NCBI RefSeq assembly: GCF_027912675.1
Contig: NZ_CP115757.1
Coordinates: forward strand, 930,001 to 994,000
DNA from: Paracoccus sp. SCSIO 75233
GTDB lineage: Bacteria > Pseudomonadota > Alphaproteobacteria > Rhodobacterales > Rhodobacteraceae
Length of the DNA: 64,000 nucleotides
Direction: 5' to 3'
Below, one piece after another: positions 36,289 through 45,166 of this stretch. Numbering within the stretch: the first letter of the stretch is position 1; each line of letters opens with the position of its first letter. Under the pieces are notes generated by a model, which saw only the letters and a program-made list of their open reading frames with translations, did no database searches and was not told where the DNA came from. The position numbers were made by a program, and so were the translations under genes.

Positions 36289-37619
36289 TGTCCGATACCG
36301 CAGTTCAGACCCGGCAGGTGACGCCGGAGGTCGCGGGCGAGGGGCATGACCCGGTGCTGTCGGCGCGTCTCGACGCGCTCGATCTGCCGCAGGGTGGGTT
36401 CACGGCGCCGGCCCGCAAGGACGCGCTGACACGGCTGCGCGATATGGGCCTGCCGAAGCCGCGTGACGAGTATTGGCGCTACACCAACCCGGCTTCGTTC
36501 AATGCGGCCGTACCCGCGCCGCTGCCGCTGGCCGGAAAATCCCCGGACAGCCCGTTATTCGAGGATCTGGACCGTCTGAAGCTGGTTTTTGTCGACGGTG
36601 TGTTCGATGCGGCGGAATCCGACGATCTGGCGCTTGACGGGGTGGAGATCGACATGCTCGCCTCTGCCGATCAGAACGGCACCCATTGGGCCGGTGCGCT
36701 TTACGGCACGCTTGAGGCCGCGTCGCAGGAACGCGTGGCCCGTCCGATGGGGGCGCTGAATACGGCAGCCGCGCGGGATGGCGCGCTGATCCGTGTCAAC
36801 GCGACGCCCTCGCGCCCGGTGCATATCATCCATCGTCGCCGGGATGAGGATGCGGATGTCTATTACCACCATGTCATCCAAATCGGGGCGGGGGCGGAAT
36901 TCACGCTCTTGGAAACCGGCATGACCGGCGCGCGCTCGAACCATGTGCTGGAGGTCGATCTGGCCGATGGCGCGAAGTTTCACCACATCACGGCAAAACG
37001 GGCCGGGCATCAGAAAATCGGCTGGGGCGGGGTCTTTGCCCGCGTCGCTGCGAATGCGCAGTTCAAGGCGTTCACCCTGTCGGTGAACGGCACCATGATG
37101 CGGCACGAAGCGGTGATCGACATTGTCGGCGACGATGCGGTCGCCCATATCGCGGCGGCTGTGCTGGGCGATGCGGATCGCGGCGATTTCCATCATGACG
37201 ACACAGTGTTCATCACCCACGCCGCCGAGCGCTGCGAAAGCCGTCAGGTGTTCAAGAAAGTGCTGAAAAACGGTGCCAAGGGCATTTTCCAGGGCAAGAT
37301 CCTGGTCCAGCCGGGCGCGCAGAAAACCGACGGCTACCAGATCAGCCAGGCGCTGTTGCTGGACGATAACAGCCAGTTCCTCGGCAAGCCGGAGCTGGAG
37401 ATCTATGCCGATGATGTGCAGTGCAGCCACGGCTCCACCACCGGCGCGATCGACGAAACTGCGCTGTTCTATCTCCGCTCACGCGGGGTGCCGAAGGAGC
37501 GGGCGATTATCCTGATGATCCTGTCCTTCCTCGCCGATGCGCTGGAAGAGGTCGAGGATGAGGGGCTGCGTGAACAGATCAGCAACCGGCTGGATGCATG
37601 GCTGACAAGGCACGCCTGA
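36288..37619 (+). CDS. sufD: Fe-S cluster assembly protein SufD
   Basis: The SufB paralogue of the SufBCD scaffold, 443 residues. Recognised blocks are GLPKPRDEYWRYTNPASFNA near the start, the beta-helix core with HVLEVDLADGAKFHHITAKR, and the C-terminal HDDTVFITHAAERCESRQVFK, GKILVQPGAQKTDGYQ and DVQCSHGSTTGAIDETALFY, where the Cys-His pair lies at the SufB-SufD interface. The order sufB-sufC-sufD is kept apart from the inserted gene. The end overlaps the next small membrane-protein gene by 22 bases. Confidence 0.96.
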   Translation: MSDTAVQTRQVTPEVAGEGHDPVLSARLDALDLPQGGFTAPARKDALTRLRDMGLPKPRDEYWRYTNPASFNAAVPAPLPLAGKSPDSPLFEDLDRLKLVFVDGVFDAAESDDLALDGVEIDMLASADQNGTHWAGALYGTLEAASQERVARPMGALNTAAARDGALIRVNATPSRPVHIIHRRRDEDADVYYHHVIQIGAGAEFTLLETGMTGARSNHVLEVDLADGAKFHHITAKRAGHQKIGWGGVFARVAANAQFKAFTLSVNGTMMRHEAVIDIVGDDAVAHIAAAVLGDADRGDFHHDDTVFITHAAERCESRQVFKKVLKNGAKGIFQGKILVQPGAQKTDGYQISQALLLDDNSQFLGKPELEIYADDVQCSHGSTTGAIDETALFYLRSRGVPKERAIILMILSFLADALEEVEDEGLREQISNRLDAWLTRHA

Positions 37620-38101
37620 CCGGCGGGATCGTCCCCCGCATCGCTGCAAGCTGGCGGCGTCCGGGGCAGGTGGTCAGAAGCCTGTCGCCGATGAGCGATC
37701 CGTCGCAGCTTGCGGTGCTGATGGGGGCGATGCTGATCTTTCTGCTGGCGCAGTCGCCGGGACATGCCCGTGCGGCATGGCTAGATCCCTCGGTTCCGCT
37801 CGGCGGGCGTATTGCCGGGGCGGTGATGGCGCTGTTCTTCATCATGCCATTGGTCGCATATGCTGTCGCGTGGGTTGTGGCGGGGTTGTCGCGCCTGACA
37901 CCGTCGCGTATCTCCCAGTCGGATTCCCGGCTGGCGCTGTTCTGGGCGCTGCTGGCGGTCGGCCCGGCGATGCTGCTGTCCGGTCTGGTCGAGGGCATGG
38001 TTGGACCCGGTGCCGCGCTGTCCGCGACGCGGCTGCTGGCGGGGCTGGGATTTATCTTCATCTGGGGCGCGGGTCTACGCGCCCTGTCGACAAGGCGATA
38101 A
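37598..38101 (+). CDS. Small membrane protein in the suf operon (YIP1-like)
   Basis: A 167-residue protein with a soluble N-terminus (KARLTGGIVPRIAASWRRP) and about four hydrophobic segments near residues 39-52, 70-93, 110-130 and 143-160. Its size, topology and position next to a clearer Yip1-family protein suggest it is a distant member of the same family, but I do not recognise a diagnostic motif. It overlaps sufD by 22 bases, so the two are translationally coupled. Function is unknown. Confidence 0.7.
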   Translation: MADKARLTGGIVPRIAASWRRPGQVVRSLSPMSDPSQLAVLMGAMLIFLLAQSPGHARAAWLDPSVPLGGRIAGAVMALFFIMPLVAYAVAWVVAGLSRLTPSRISQSDSRLALFWALLAVGPAMLLSGLVEGMVGPGAALSATRLLAGLGFIFIWGAGLRALSTRR

Positions 38102-38103
38102 TC

Positions 38104-38694
38104 ATGGATCTGGTCTCGCTCGCCCGCAATACGTTCCGCGCGCCCGATCTGGCGATGCGCCATCTGCGCGCGCTTGACCTGCCGCTGGCGGCGCGCTGGA
38201 TGGCGCTGATCCTGTCGGTCGCGCTGTCGACCCTGCTGACCGCGATGAGCCTTGCGCTGTTTCCCGCCGGCATCCCGCTGGTGCTGGTCCTTCTGGTACA
38301 AAGCCCGATCCAGTTCGCGCTGTTGCAACTCGGCGGGCTTGCGATCTGCGTGTTCCTGCTGTCATCGCTCGGCAGGATGCTGGGCGGGCGCGGCGATTTC
38401 GCGGATTCGCTGCTGGTCGTGGCTTGGGTGCAGCTTCTTTATGTCGTTATACAGGCCGCGCAGCTTGTGCTGATGCTGGTGCTGCCGCTTGTCGCCAGCC
38501 TGTTCGGGATGGTCGCGACCGTCATCATGTTCTGGATCACCGTCAGGCTGGTCCGCGCCCTGCATGGATTTTCCAATAGTTTTCTCGTCTTCCTCGGCCT
38601 GCTGGCCGGGATCCTGCTGGCCGTTTTCCTGCTGTCCTTCATCGCGGCGGTACTTGGCCTGATTCCTGAAATCCCACCCGAGTTATTGCAATGA
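38104..38694 (+). CDS. YIP1-family membrane protein
   Basis: A 196-residue integral membrane protein of the Yip1 domain family with about five spans. It begins MDLVSLARNTFRAPDLAMRHL and contains LADSLLVVAWVQLLYV-type and FWITVRLVRALHGFSN segments, the usual Yip1 pattern. It starts 3 bases after the previous membrane-protein gene and overlaps sufS by 4 bases (ATGA), so it is part of the suf transcript. Such a pair between sufD and sufS appears to be a Rhodobacterales habit; the role in cluster assembly, if any, is unknown. Confidence 0.78.
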   Translation: MDLVSLARNTFRAPDLAMRHLRALDLPLAARWMALILSVALSTLLTAMSLALFPAGIPLVLVLLVQSPIQFALLQLGGLAICVFLLSSLGRMLGGRGDFADSLLVVAWVQLLYVVIQAAQLVLMLVLPLVASLFGMVATVIMFWITVRLVRALHGFSNSFLVFLGLLAGILLAVFLLSFIAAVLGLIPEIPPELLQ

Positions 38695-39902
38695 GTTTCG
38701 ATGTCACCGCTGTTCGCGCCGATTTTCCGATCCTGTCGCGTCAGGTGAACGGCAAGGATCTGGTCTATCTCGACAGCGGCGCCTCGGCGCAGAAGCCCCG
38801 GCAGGTGATCGAGGCGATCACGCGCGCCTATGAGGGCGAATACGCCAATGTCCATCGCGGGCTGCACTACCTCTCCAACCTCGCCACGGAGAATTACGAG
38901 GCTGTGCGAGGCATCATCGCCCGTTTTTTGAACGCGCCGCATGAGGATGAGATCATCTTCACCACGGGCACGACGGAGGCGATCAATATGGTCTCCTACG
39001 CCTGGGCCGCGCCGCGCCTCGAACCCGGTGACGAGATCGTGCTGTCGGTGCTGGAACATCACGCCAATATCGTGCCGTGGCATTTTCTGCGCGAACGTCA
39101 GGGCGTGGTGCTGAAATGGGTCGCACCCGAACCCGATGGCAGCCTGCCGCCGGAGAAGGTGCTGGCCGCCGTCGGCCCGAAGACGAAGCTGATCGCCGTG
39201 ACCCATATGTCGAATGTCACCGGCACCGTTGTCGATGTCGGCGCGATTGCGCGCGGTACCGATGTGCCGGTGCTGGCCGATGGCAGTCAGGCGGCGGTGC
39301 ATATGCCGGTCGATGTCGGCGCGCTCGGAGTCGATTTCTACGCCATCACCGGCCATAAGCTCTACGGCCCCTCCGGCTCCGGCGGGATCTGGATCCGCCG
39401 CGAGCGTCAGGCGGAGATGCGTCCCTTCCTCGGCGGCGGCGACATGATCCGCACGGTGACGCAGGACGGCGTCGAATATACCGACCCGCCCCTGCGGTTC
39501 GAGGCGGGAACCCCCGGCATCGTCAACCAGATCGGCCTTGGCGTGGCGCTGGAATATCTGATGGGGCTGGGGATGGAGAATATCGCCGCCCATGAGCGCA
39601 GCTTGCGCGACCACGCCCGCACCCGCCTGCGCGAGTTGAACTGGCTGACCGTGCAGGGCGACGCGCCGGATAAGGGCGCGATCTTTTCGATGACGATGGA
39701 GGGGGCGCATGCGCATGACCTCTCGACCATCCTCGACAAGCGCGGCATCGCCATCCGCGCCGGAAGCCATTGCGCCATGCCGCTGATGGATTTCTTCGGC
39801 GTCACTGCCTCGGCCCGCGCCAGCTTCGCGATGTATAACACGCTGGAAGAGGTCGATGCCCTGATCGACGGCCTGCAATTCTGCCGCGAGCTTTTCGCCT
39901 GA
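38691..39902 (+). CDS. sufS: Cysteine desulfurase SufS
   Basis: A group II cysteine desulfurase of 403 residues that supplies sulfur to SufBCD, usually through SufE or SufU. The N-terminus VRADFPILSRQVNGKDLVYLDSGASAQKP-type stretch, NVHRGLHYLSNLATENYE, the PLP lysine in ITGHKLYGPSGSGGIW and the catalytic loop RAGSHCAMPLMDFFGV (Cys near residue 361) are all as expected. It is the last recognisable gene of the operon in this window; no sufE, sufA or sufT follows before the tRNA gene. Confidence 0.97.
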   Translation: MSFDVTAVRADFPILSRQVNGKDLVYLDSGASAQKPRQVIEAITRAYEGEYANVHRGLHYLSNLATENYEAVRGIIARFLNAPHEDEIIFTTGTTEAINMVSYAWAAPRLEPGDEIVLSVLEHHANIVPWHFLRERQGVVLKWVAPEPDGSLPPEKVLAAVGPKTKLIAVTHMSNVTGTVVDVGAIARGTDVPVLADGSQAAVHMPVDVGALGVDFYAITGHKLYGPSGSGGIWIRRERQAEMRPFLGGGDMIRTVTQDGVEYTDPPLRFEAGTPGIVNQIGLGVALEYLMGLGMENIAAHERSLRDHARTRLRELNWLTVQGDAPDKGAIFSMTMEGAHAHDLSTILDKRGIAIRAGSHCAMPLMDFFGVTASARASFAMYNTLEEVDALIDGLQFCRELFA

Positions 39903-39964
39903 TCGCCGGTTTTCGCGCAACCCCCATTGCGGCGCGCGCCGATACCGGCTAATCACCCCGGCAG

Positions 39965-40041
<77 letters not shown>

Positions 40042-40069
40042 AAGCACTCCCTGCACTGCCCGGTTCAGA

Positions 40070-40714
40070 TCAACCCTTGGTCGCGACCATGTCGGCCAGC
40101 ACCTCGTCCACGGTTTGTAACCGGCAATAGCCGCTGAATGCTTTCAGCGCGTTTTGGTGACGCTCGGGCGTGTAGCTGGCGCAGGCGTCGTGGGCGCAGA
40201 CCATGTAATATCCGCGATCGGCCCCGTCGCGTATTGCCATATCAACGCATTGATCGGTGACGAAGCCGACCACGATCACATTGTCGATGCCGAGATTTCG
40301 CAGCACATAGTCGATATTGGTCGAGTTGAAGACCCCGGAGGAGGTCTTGGGCAGGATGATTTCATCGCCTTGCGGGGCGACCTCGTCGATGACCTGTGCC
40401 AGCGGCGAGCCTTTTGGGATGTGCATATTCGACAGCTTGTGATCGAGCGAGCGGTCGCGACCGTCCTGCGTCAGCGACTCGATCACGGTATAGACCACCT
40501 CAGCCCCTGCCGATCTTGCCCCGTCGAGAAGGCGGCGCATGGCGGGCAGGGCGGTTTCCCGCAACTCACTGTAAAAGCCGGGATGCAGTTCCTGCACCTC
40601 CGGGGTGATTTCCGCGTTCTGGGCATCGACCACCAGAATGGCCGTGCGTTTGGGATCAAGCTGCCTGTCGCGCCCGGTATAATTTGCCAGCGTGGTTCCT
40701 GCCTGTGACATCAT
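40070..40714 (-). CDS. Isochorismatase-fold cysteine hydrolase (first of two)
   Basis: A 214-residue amide hydrolase of the isochorismatase superfamily, cytoplasmic. The catalytic triad is visible: Asp30 in ILVVDAQN, Lys123 in ILPKTSSGVFNST and Cys156 in TDQCVDMAIRDGADRGY. The superfamily includes nicotinamidase, N-carbamoylsarcosine, ureidoacrylate and biuret hydrolases, and motif alone does not decide. The ATG at 40714 has a GGAG site 7 bases upstream. It follows a binding-protein gene on the same strand, separated by a strong hairpin, and has a close paralogue at 44525-45166 in the same cluster. Together they suggest hydrolysis of an imported amide or ureido compound. Confidence 0.82.
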   Translation of the reverse strand: MMSQAGTTLANYTGRDRQLDPKRTAILVVDAQNAEITPEVQELHPGFYSELRETALPAMRRLLDGARSAGAEVVYTVIESLTQDGRDRSLDHKLSNMHIPKGSPLAQVIDEVAPQGDEIILPKTSSGVFNSTNIDYVLRNLGIDNVIVVGFVTDQCVDMAIRDGADRGYYMVCAHDACASYTPERHQNALKAFSGYCRLQTVDEVLADMVATKG

Positions 40715-40734
40715 GCACTCCGTCGAAAATAGAG

Positions 40735-40760
40735 CGTGACCGGCGCGGTTGCCGGTCACG
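40735..40760 (-). other. Intercistronic stem-loop
   Basis: CGTGACCGG and CCGGTCACG form a perfect 9-base stem with an 8-base loop, between the binding-protein gene and the isochorismatase gene. It probably stabilises or limits read-through so that the binding protein is made in excess. Confidence 0.65.
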
Positions 40761-40809
40761 AATTGCCGTTTCAGATTATTGCACGGGGGGCCCGTGCGGC
40801 GGTTCCGGC

Positions 40810-41952
40810 TTATTCCTCCGCCGGGCGCCAGATCGATTCGACGCTGAACTCGCCACCATCGACGGACACGATGGAGATCGGCTTCGGCGGCACCATCGTG
40901 TCGCGCGTATAGCTGATTGTGCCGGTCACGGCGGGGAAATCGCGGGTCTCGGCCAGCGCGTCGCGGATCGCGGCGGGATCGGTGGAATCGGCGCGGGTGA
41001 TCGCATCGGCCAGCAGGTTCACGGCGTCGTAACCCAGCGGGGCGAAGCTGTTTTCCGGTGCGTGGCCATACTCAGCGGTGTAATCCTCGATGAACTTGCC
41101 GACTTCGGGCCGGTCATCGGCCAGATAGGTGTGGGTCGAGAACCAGACCTTATTGGCCAGATCCGGGCCGGGCATGGTGGAGACGAGCTGGGTGTCAAAG
41201 CCGTCACCCGACACGATCGGCATTTCGATGCCCGCCTCGCGGATCTGCTTGACGGTCAGCCCTGCCTCGGCCGGGATGGCGGAGATGAAGACCGCATCCG
41301 GGGCCGGATCGAGCGCGCTCAGCCGGGCGATCTGGGCGGAGAAATCGGTGTCCCCGATCATGAAGCTGTCTTCGGCTGTGATGGTGCCGCCCTTCTCCTC
41401 GACGCGCTGCTTGAAGAAGGTGGAAAGCGCCTTGGTGAAGTCCATCGACTGGTCGGTCCAGACAGCGAAATTCTTGAAGCCGAGCTCGTCCATCGCGTAG
41501 TCGGCAATTGCGAATGACTGGTCGTCATCGCCGAAGGCGGTCATGAACATATAGTCACCGACCCATGCCGGCAGTTCCGGGTGCGTCGCGCCGGAGGTCA
41601 GGAACGGGATGCCCGCCTCCTGGAACAGCGGTGCGCCGGCCATGACGAAGGTCGTGTCGGACTGGCCGAACCCGGCGACAATGCCTTCGGATAGCACACG
41701 CTGGGCATTGATCGCGGTTTCCTGCTGATCGGTCTTGCCGTCGGGGGCGATGATCTCGATCTGCTGACCCAGCAGGCCGCCATTTTCGTTGATCTGTTTT
41801 GCGGCAAGCTGCGCGCCGGAGAGCGACGGACCGTCCAGCGAGGACATGCCCCCGGTCAGATTATACAGCGCGCCAAGCTTGATCGTGTCCTGCGCCATTG
41901 CGCCCGGCGCGAGGGCGAGGCTGATTGCGGTGGCAGCGAGTAGTCGTTTCAT
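40810..41952 (-). CDS. ABC transporter periplasmic binding protein, branched-chain amino acid type
   Basis: A 380-residue periplasmic protein with a clear signal peptide (KRLLAATAISLALAPGAMAQ). The mature part is a type I periplasmic-binding fold of the LivJ/amide group: IKLGALYNLTGGMSSLDGPSLSGA, INENGGLLGQQIEI, and ITRADSTDPAAIRDAL near the end. This family binds branched-chain amino acids, urea or short amides, so substrate is open. The matching permeases and ATPases (LivGFHM-like) are in the same island at 45.2-48.6 kb. It is divergent from the RpiR gene, and a motif shared with the liv promoter lies between them. Confidence 0.9.
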   Translation of the reverse strand: MKRLLAATAISLALAPGAMAQDTIKLGALYNLTGGMSSLDGPSLSGAQLAAKQINENGGLLGQQIEIIAPDGKTDQQETAINAQRVLSEGIVAGFGQSDTTFVMAGAPLFQEAGIPFLTSGATHPELPAWVGDYMFMTAFGDDDQSFAIADYAMDELGFKNFAVWTDQSMDFTKALSTFFKQRVEEKGGTITAEDSFMIGDTDFSAQIARLSALDPAPDAVFISAIPAEAGLTVKQIREAGIEMPIVSGDGFDTQLVSTMPGPDLANKVWFSTHTYLADDRPEVGKFIEDYTAEYGHAPENSFAPLGYDAVNLLADAITRADSTDPAAIRDALAETRDFPAVTGTISYTRDTMVPPKPISIVSVDGGEFSVESIWRPAEE

Positions 41953-42097
41953 GGTTTTTCCCTGTGGCTAAGTTCCTGAACCGGAACATTTCTTCCAGCA
42001 ACTTTCCCCGGCAGGCAAAACGCGGCAAGGTGAGAGCCGCGCGATACAGCCGGAAACACGGTGCTGCCTCGAATACTGGCAGTATGGCAGAGACTAT

Positions 42098-42121
42098 GTC
42101 AAACGGAAGATACATTTTTAC
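42098..42121. promoter_or_regulatory. Shared operator-like motif, copy 1
   Basis: GTCAAACGGAAGATACAT followed by TTTTAC lies between the divergent binding-protein and rpiR genes. It matches a second copy at 48701-48725 at 16 of the first 18 positions. A separate inverted repeat, ATACTG-g-CAGTAT, is at 42073-42085. The regulator is inferred to be the adjacent RpiR protein. Confidence 0.5.
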
Positions 42122-42198
42122 TGGATGAGCGGCAGATTGTTTGATTTGATACAGATGAGCATTGCAGTTGCCACGACGCTGGATTTGAAAGGATCTGC

Positions 42199-43113
42199 AT
42201 GAACGACCAAGGCGGAACATCACATTTGCCGTCGGATCCTCCCTGGGCTTCGGCGGATGAAGATCTCATGGCAGGTCTGCGCAAGATGCTGCCGGTCCTG
42301 AGCGCGCGCGAAACCCGGGTCGCGCATTATCTGATCGCGAATTTTCCGATCAACGGACTTGGCACGGTGGCCGAGGTGGCGGAGGCCAGCGGCGTCAGTA
42401 CCGCGACCGTGCTTCGCCTTGTCAAACGTCTCGGCTATGCGGGTTATCCGCAATTTCAGGCGGAGCTGAAATCCCAGCTTGAAATCCGTTTGCAGTCGCC
42501 GTTGGTCCGGCTGGAACGCCCCGAGCAGGCTGATACGGATTTTCTGGACAGCTATTTCAGCGATCTCGCACAAGCGATGCAGCAGATGCGATCGGGGCTG
42601 GACCGCACGATCTTCGACGCGATTGTCGAGCTTCTGGCCGATCCGAAGCGGGATATTCACGTTCTCGGTGGCCGTTGTTCGGGCCATGTGGCGCGGTATT
42701 TCGTGGATCTGCTGATTTCACTGCGCCACAAGGTCTATGCCGTCGATGCCGATATTCACCGGCATCCGGCGCAGCTTCTTGGGATCACCCGCAATTCCGT
42801 CGTCATTGTCTTCGATGTGCGGCGTTATCAGGAAGACCTGAATAACTTCGCCTGCATGGCTGCCGAGCGGCGTGCCAAGATTGTCCTGCTGACCGATCCG
42901 TGGCTGTCGCCGGTGTCACGCGTTGCCAATCATGTGCTGACCTTTCCGATCATCTCGCCGTCGATCTTCGATCTCATGACCGGGGGCATGGCGGTCGCGG
43001 ATGCATTGCTGGGGGCCGTGGCCCGCGCCAGCGGTGAAGCGGGGCGTGAGCGTATGGAGCGGCTGGAGGAACTGCGCACCGAACAACGGCGCATATTGAC
43101 CGATACCGTCTAG
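42199..43113 (+). CDS. MurR/RpiR-family transcriptional regulator
   Basis: A 304-residue regulator with an N-terminal HTH_6 domain (LSARETRVAHYLIANFPINGLGTVAEVAEASGVSTATVLRLVKRLGY, by blocks) and a C-terminal SIS domain (DIHVLGGRCSGHVARYFVDLL, SVVIVFDVRRYQEDLNNFACMA, KIVLLTDPWLSPVSRVANHVL). SIS domains usually bind phosphosugars, but RpiR relatives also control amine and amino-acid catabolism. The ATG follows a weak site (AAAGGATCTGC). It sits next to the GS-like gene and opposite the binding-protein gene, making it the best candidate to control the whole island through the repeated upstream motif. Confidence 0.88.
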   Translation: MNDQGGTSHLPSDPPWASADEDLMAGLRKMLPVLSARETRVAHYLIANFPINGLGTVAEVAEASGVSTATVLRLVKRLGYAGYPQFQAELKSQLEIRLQSPLVRLERPEQADTDFLDSYFSDLAQAMQQMRSGLDRTIFDAIVELLADPKRDIHVLGGRCSGHVARYFVDLLISLRHKVYAVDADIHRHPAQLLGITRNSVVIVFDVRRYQEDLNNFACMAAERRAKIVLLTDPWLSPVSRVANHVLTFPIISPSIFDLMTGGMAVADALLGAVARASGEAGRERMERLEELRTEQRRILTDTV

Positions 43114-43173
43114 CCGGATCGGGCGGCGGGTCGAACAGAATAACGACAAATGAGAAAGTGACAGGAAGGCCGG

Positions 43174-44487
43174 ATGAAACGGGAAGAAATTACAACGATC
43201 ATCACCAGCGACCTTGGCGGTCAGACCCGGGGCAAGGGGTATCCGACGCGGGATCGTGAAAGCCGGATGAAGCGCGGCATCGGCTGGACGCCGACCAATT
43301 CCATGATTACGCCGCTCGGTCCGATTGCGCCTTCGCCCTGGGGACCATGCGGCGATCTGGCGCTGCGGCCTGACCCCGACACCGAAACCCGTGTCGATTT
43401 CAATGACGACAGCGCCGTCGAGAGCTTTGTTATCGGGGATATCCTTCATCTTGACGGGACGCCCTGGGATGTGTGCCCGCGCGGCTTTCTGAAACGCGTG
43501 CTTAATGGGTTGGAGGAACGGCACGGCCTGTCCGTGAAAGCGGCGTTTGAACATGAATTCGCGTATCTCGGCGTCGATGAGCGGGCCAATTCGCCCTATG
43601 CGCTGGACTCGGTGCGGCGGCAGGGGCGCTTTGGGGAGACCTATCTGGGCGCGCTTGAACAGGCTGGGATCACGCTCGATACCTTCATGGCCGAATACGG
43701 GCCGCGGCAATATGAGGTGACGGTCGGGCCCGCCAACGGCGTGACGGCTGCGGACCAGGCGGTCATCATCCGTGAACTGGCGCGGGCGACCGCGTGGCGG
43801 CAGGACCAGCAGCGCGTCAGTTTCACCCCTCTGCTGCGGCCCGATGCGGTCGGCAATGGCGTGCATGTGCATTTCTCGCTGTCCGAAACGGCCAGCGGGC
43901 GTCCGGTGAATCACGATCCCGATCACAAGGACGGCCTGTCCGAAACCGCCGGGGCGCTTCTGTCCGGCATGCTGGCGAAAATGCCGGCCTATCTCGCCAT
44001 GACCGCGTCATCACCGGTCAGCTATTACCGGCTGAAACCGAACCGGTGGAGTGCTGCCTATAACAATCTCGGTTATCGTGACCGCGAGGCGGGGCTGAGG
44101 ATCTGCCCGGTTTTCGACGAAAGCAAGATTACGGATCAGTATCATTTCGAGTACCGGGCGGCGGATGCCACGGCCAGCCCGTATCTGCTGCTGGGCGCGA
44201 TACTGGCGGCAGGGCTGTGGGGGCTGGATCAGGGGCTGGAGCGCGCGAAAGTATTCGAGGGCGCGCCGCAGGATTTCGACGAGGCGCATAATCAGGCGCT
44301 TGGCGTCACCCGCCTGCCGACCTCGCTGGAAGAGGCGCTCGATCTGTTCGAGGCCGACACGGATCTGGAGCCGATCATCACGCCGACGCTGAAATCCGCC
44401 TTCCTCGCCAGCAAACGCTTCGAGTTGTCTTTGATGAAAGATCTCGACGCAGAGGCGCGCTGCGCGCGCTATGCGGAGATTTACTGA
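43174..44487 (+). CDS. Glutamine-synthetase-family ligase
   Basis: A 437-residue GS-fold enzyme. Metal and nucleotide ligands are present: AAFEHEFAYLG (first Glu pair), EYGPRQYEVTVGP, GNGVHVHFSLSE (His), KPNRWSAAYNNLG and the closing EYRAADATASPYLLLGAILAAG. The NRPEYR-like loop of housekeeping GlnA is replaced by NRWSAAYNN, and the adenylylation-site region of GlnA is not recognisable. It is therefore more like the amine-ligating GS relatives (PuuA, IpuC, GmaS, FluG groups) that make gamma-glutamyl amides. In this cluster it may glutamylate an imported amine or amide; that is inference. It follows rpiR by 60 bases on the same strand. Confidence 0.85.
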   Translation: MKREEITTIITSDLGGQTRGKGYPTRDRESRMKRGIGWTPTNSMITPLGPIAPSPWGPCGDLALRPDPDTETRVDFNDDSAVESFVIGDILHLDGTPWDVCPRGFLKRVLNGLEERHGLSVKAAFEHEFAYLGVDERANSPYALDSVRRQGRFGETYLGALEQAGITLDTFMAEYGPRQYEVTVGPANGVTAADQAVIIRELARATAWRQDQQRVSFTPLLRPDAVGNGVHVHFSLSETASGRPVNHDPDHKDGLSETAGALLSGMLAKMPAYLAMTASSPVSYYRLKPNRWSAAYNNLGYRDREAGLRICPVFDESKITDQYHFEYRAADATASPYLLLGAILAAGLWGLDQGLERAKVFEGAPQDFDEAHNQALGVTRLPTSLEEALDLFEADTDLEPIITPTLKSAFLASKRFELSLMKDLDAEARCARYAEIY

Positions 44488-44489
44488 GC

Positions 44490-44528
44490 GTTAAGGGGCA
44501 GGGGCCGGCGGCACGCGTCGGCCCTTAA
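44490..44528. terminator. Bidirectional hairpin between convergent genes
   Basis: GTTAAGGGG and the later CCCTTAAC pair, with an inner GGCCG/CGGCC stem. It lies between the stop codons of the GS-like gene and the second isochorismatase-like gene. T runs are poor, so the terminator call is tentative. Confidence 0.4.
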
Positions 44529-45166
44529 CCGGCAGCATCCTGTGCCAGCCGCGCGATCAGGCTGTCGGTCGTTTCCGTCACGCAGTAACCGCCAAAAGCC
44601 CGCAGCGCATTTTTGTGCCGCGCGCGTGTGTCGGTGGCGCAGCCATCCGAGACGCAAATCATGTGAAACCCGCGATCCGCCCCGTCCCGGATCGTGTGAT
44701 CGCAGCATTGATCGGTGAGAAACCCGGTAACGATGATCGTATCCAGACCGATATTGCGGATCAGATATTCGAAATTCGTCGAGTTAAACAGCGATGATGA
44801 GGTTTTCGGGATCACCATTTCATCCGCGCCCGGTTTCAGTTCGTCGATCACCTTCGCGTCGTCCGAACCCTTGGCAATGAAGAAATTTGACAGCTTGTAG
44901 TCCAGCGAACGGTCGCGCCCGTCCGCCGTGGCGTTTTCCATCACCGTATAAATCACCTCGACCCCAATAGACCGCGCCGCGTCGATCAGCCGGGCGATAT
45001 TGGGGATGACGATGCCGCGCGCATCCTCGTAAAATTCTGGCCGGGGCTGGCGGTTGGCCTCGTCCATCACCCAGTTTTGCGTATCGATGACCAGCAAGGC
45101 GCAGCGGGCGGGTGTCAGCCTGTGGCGGCGGGTCGCAAAGATGTCCTGCTTGCGGGGGGTGGTCAT
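44525..45166 (-). CDS. Isochorismatase-fold cysteine hydrolase (second of two)
   Basis: A 213-residue paralogue of the hydrolase at 40070-40714. The triad is conserved at Asp28 (ALLVIDTQN), Lys121 (VIPKTSSSLFNST) and Cys154 (FLTDQCCDHTIRDGADRGF). Both share the DGRDRSLDxKLSN segment, so they come from one duplication. This copy closes the livG-livF-livH-livM transcript and overlaps livM by 4 bases (ATGA), which ties its activity to the imported substrate. Differences (Cys154-Cys155 here against Cys-Val; IAKGSDDAK against IPKGSPLAQ) suggest the two act on related but different compounds or form a mixed complex. Confidence 0.82.
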   Translation of the reverse strand: MTTPRKQDIFATRRHRLTPARCALLVIDTQNWVMDEANRQPRPEFYEDARGIVIPNIARLIDAARSIGVEVIYTVMENATADGRDRSLDYKLSNFFIAKGSDDAKVIDELKPGADEMVIPKTSSSLFNSTNFEYLIRNIGLDTIIVTGFLTDQCCDHTIRDGADRGFHMICVSDGCATDTRARHKNALRAFGGYCVTETTDSLIARLAQDAAG

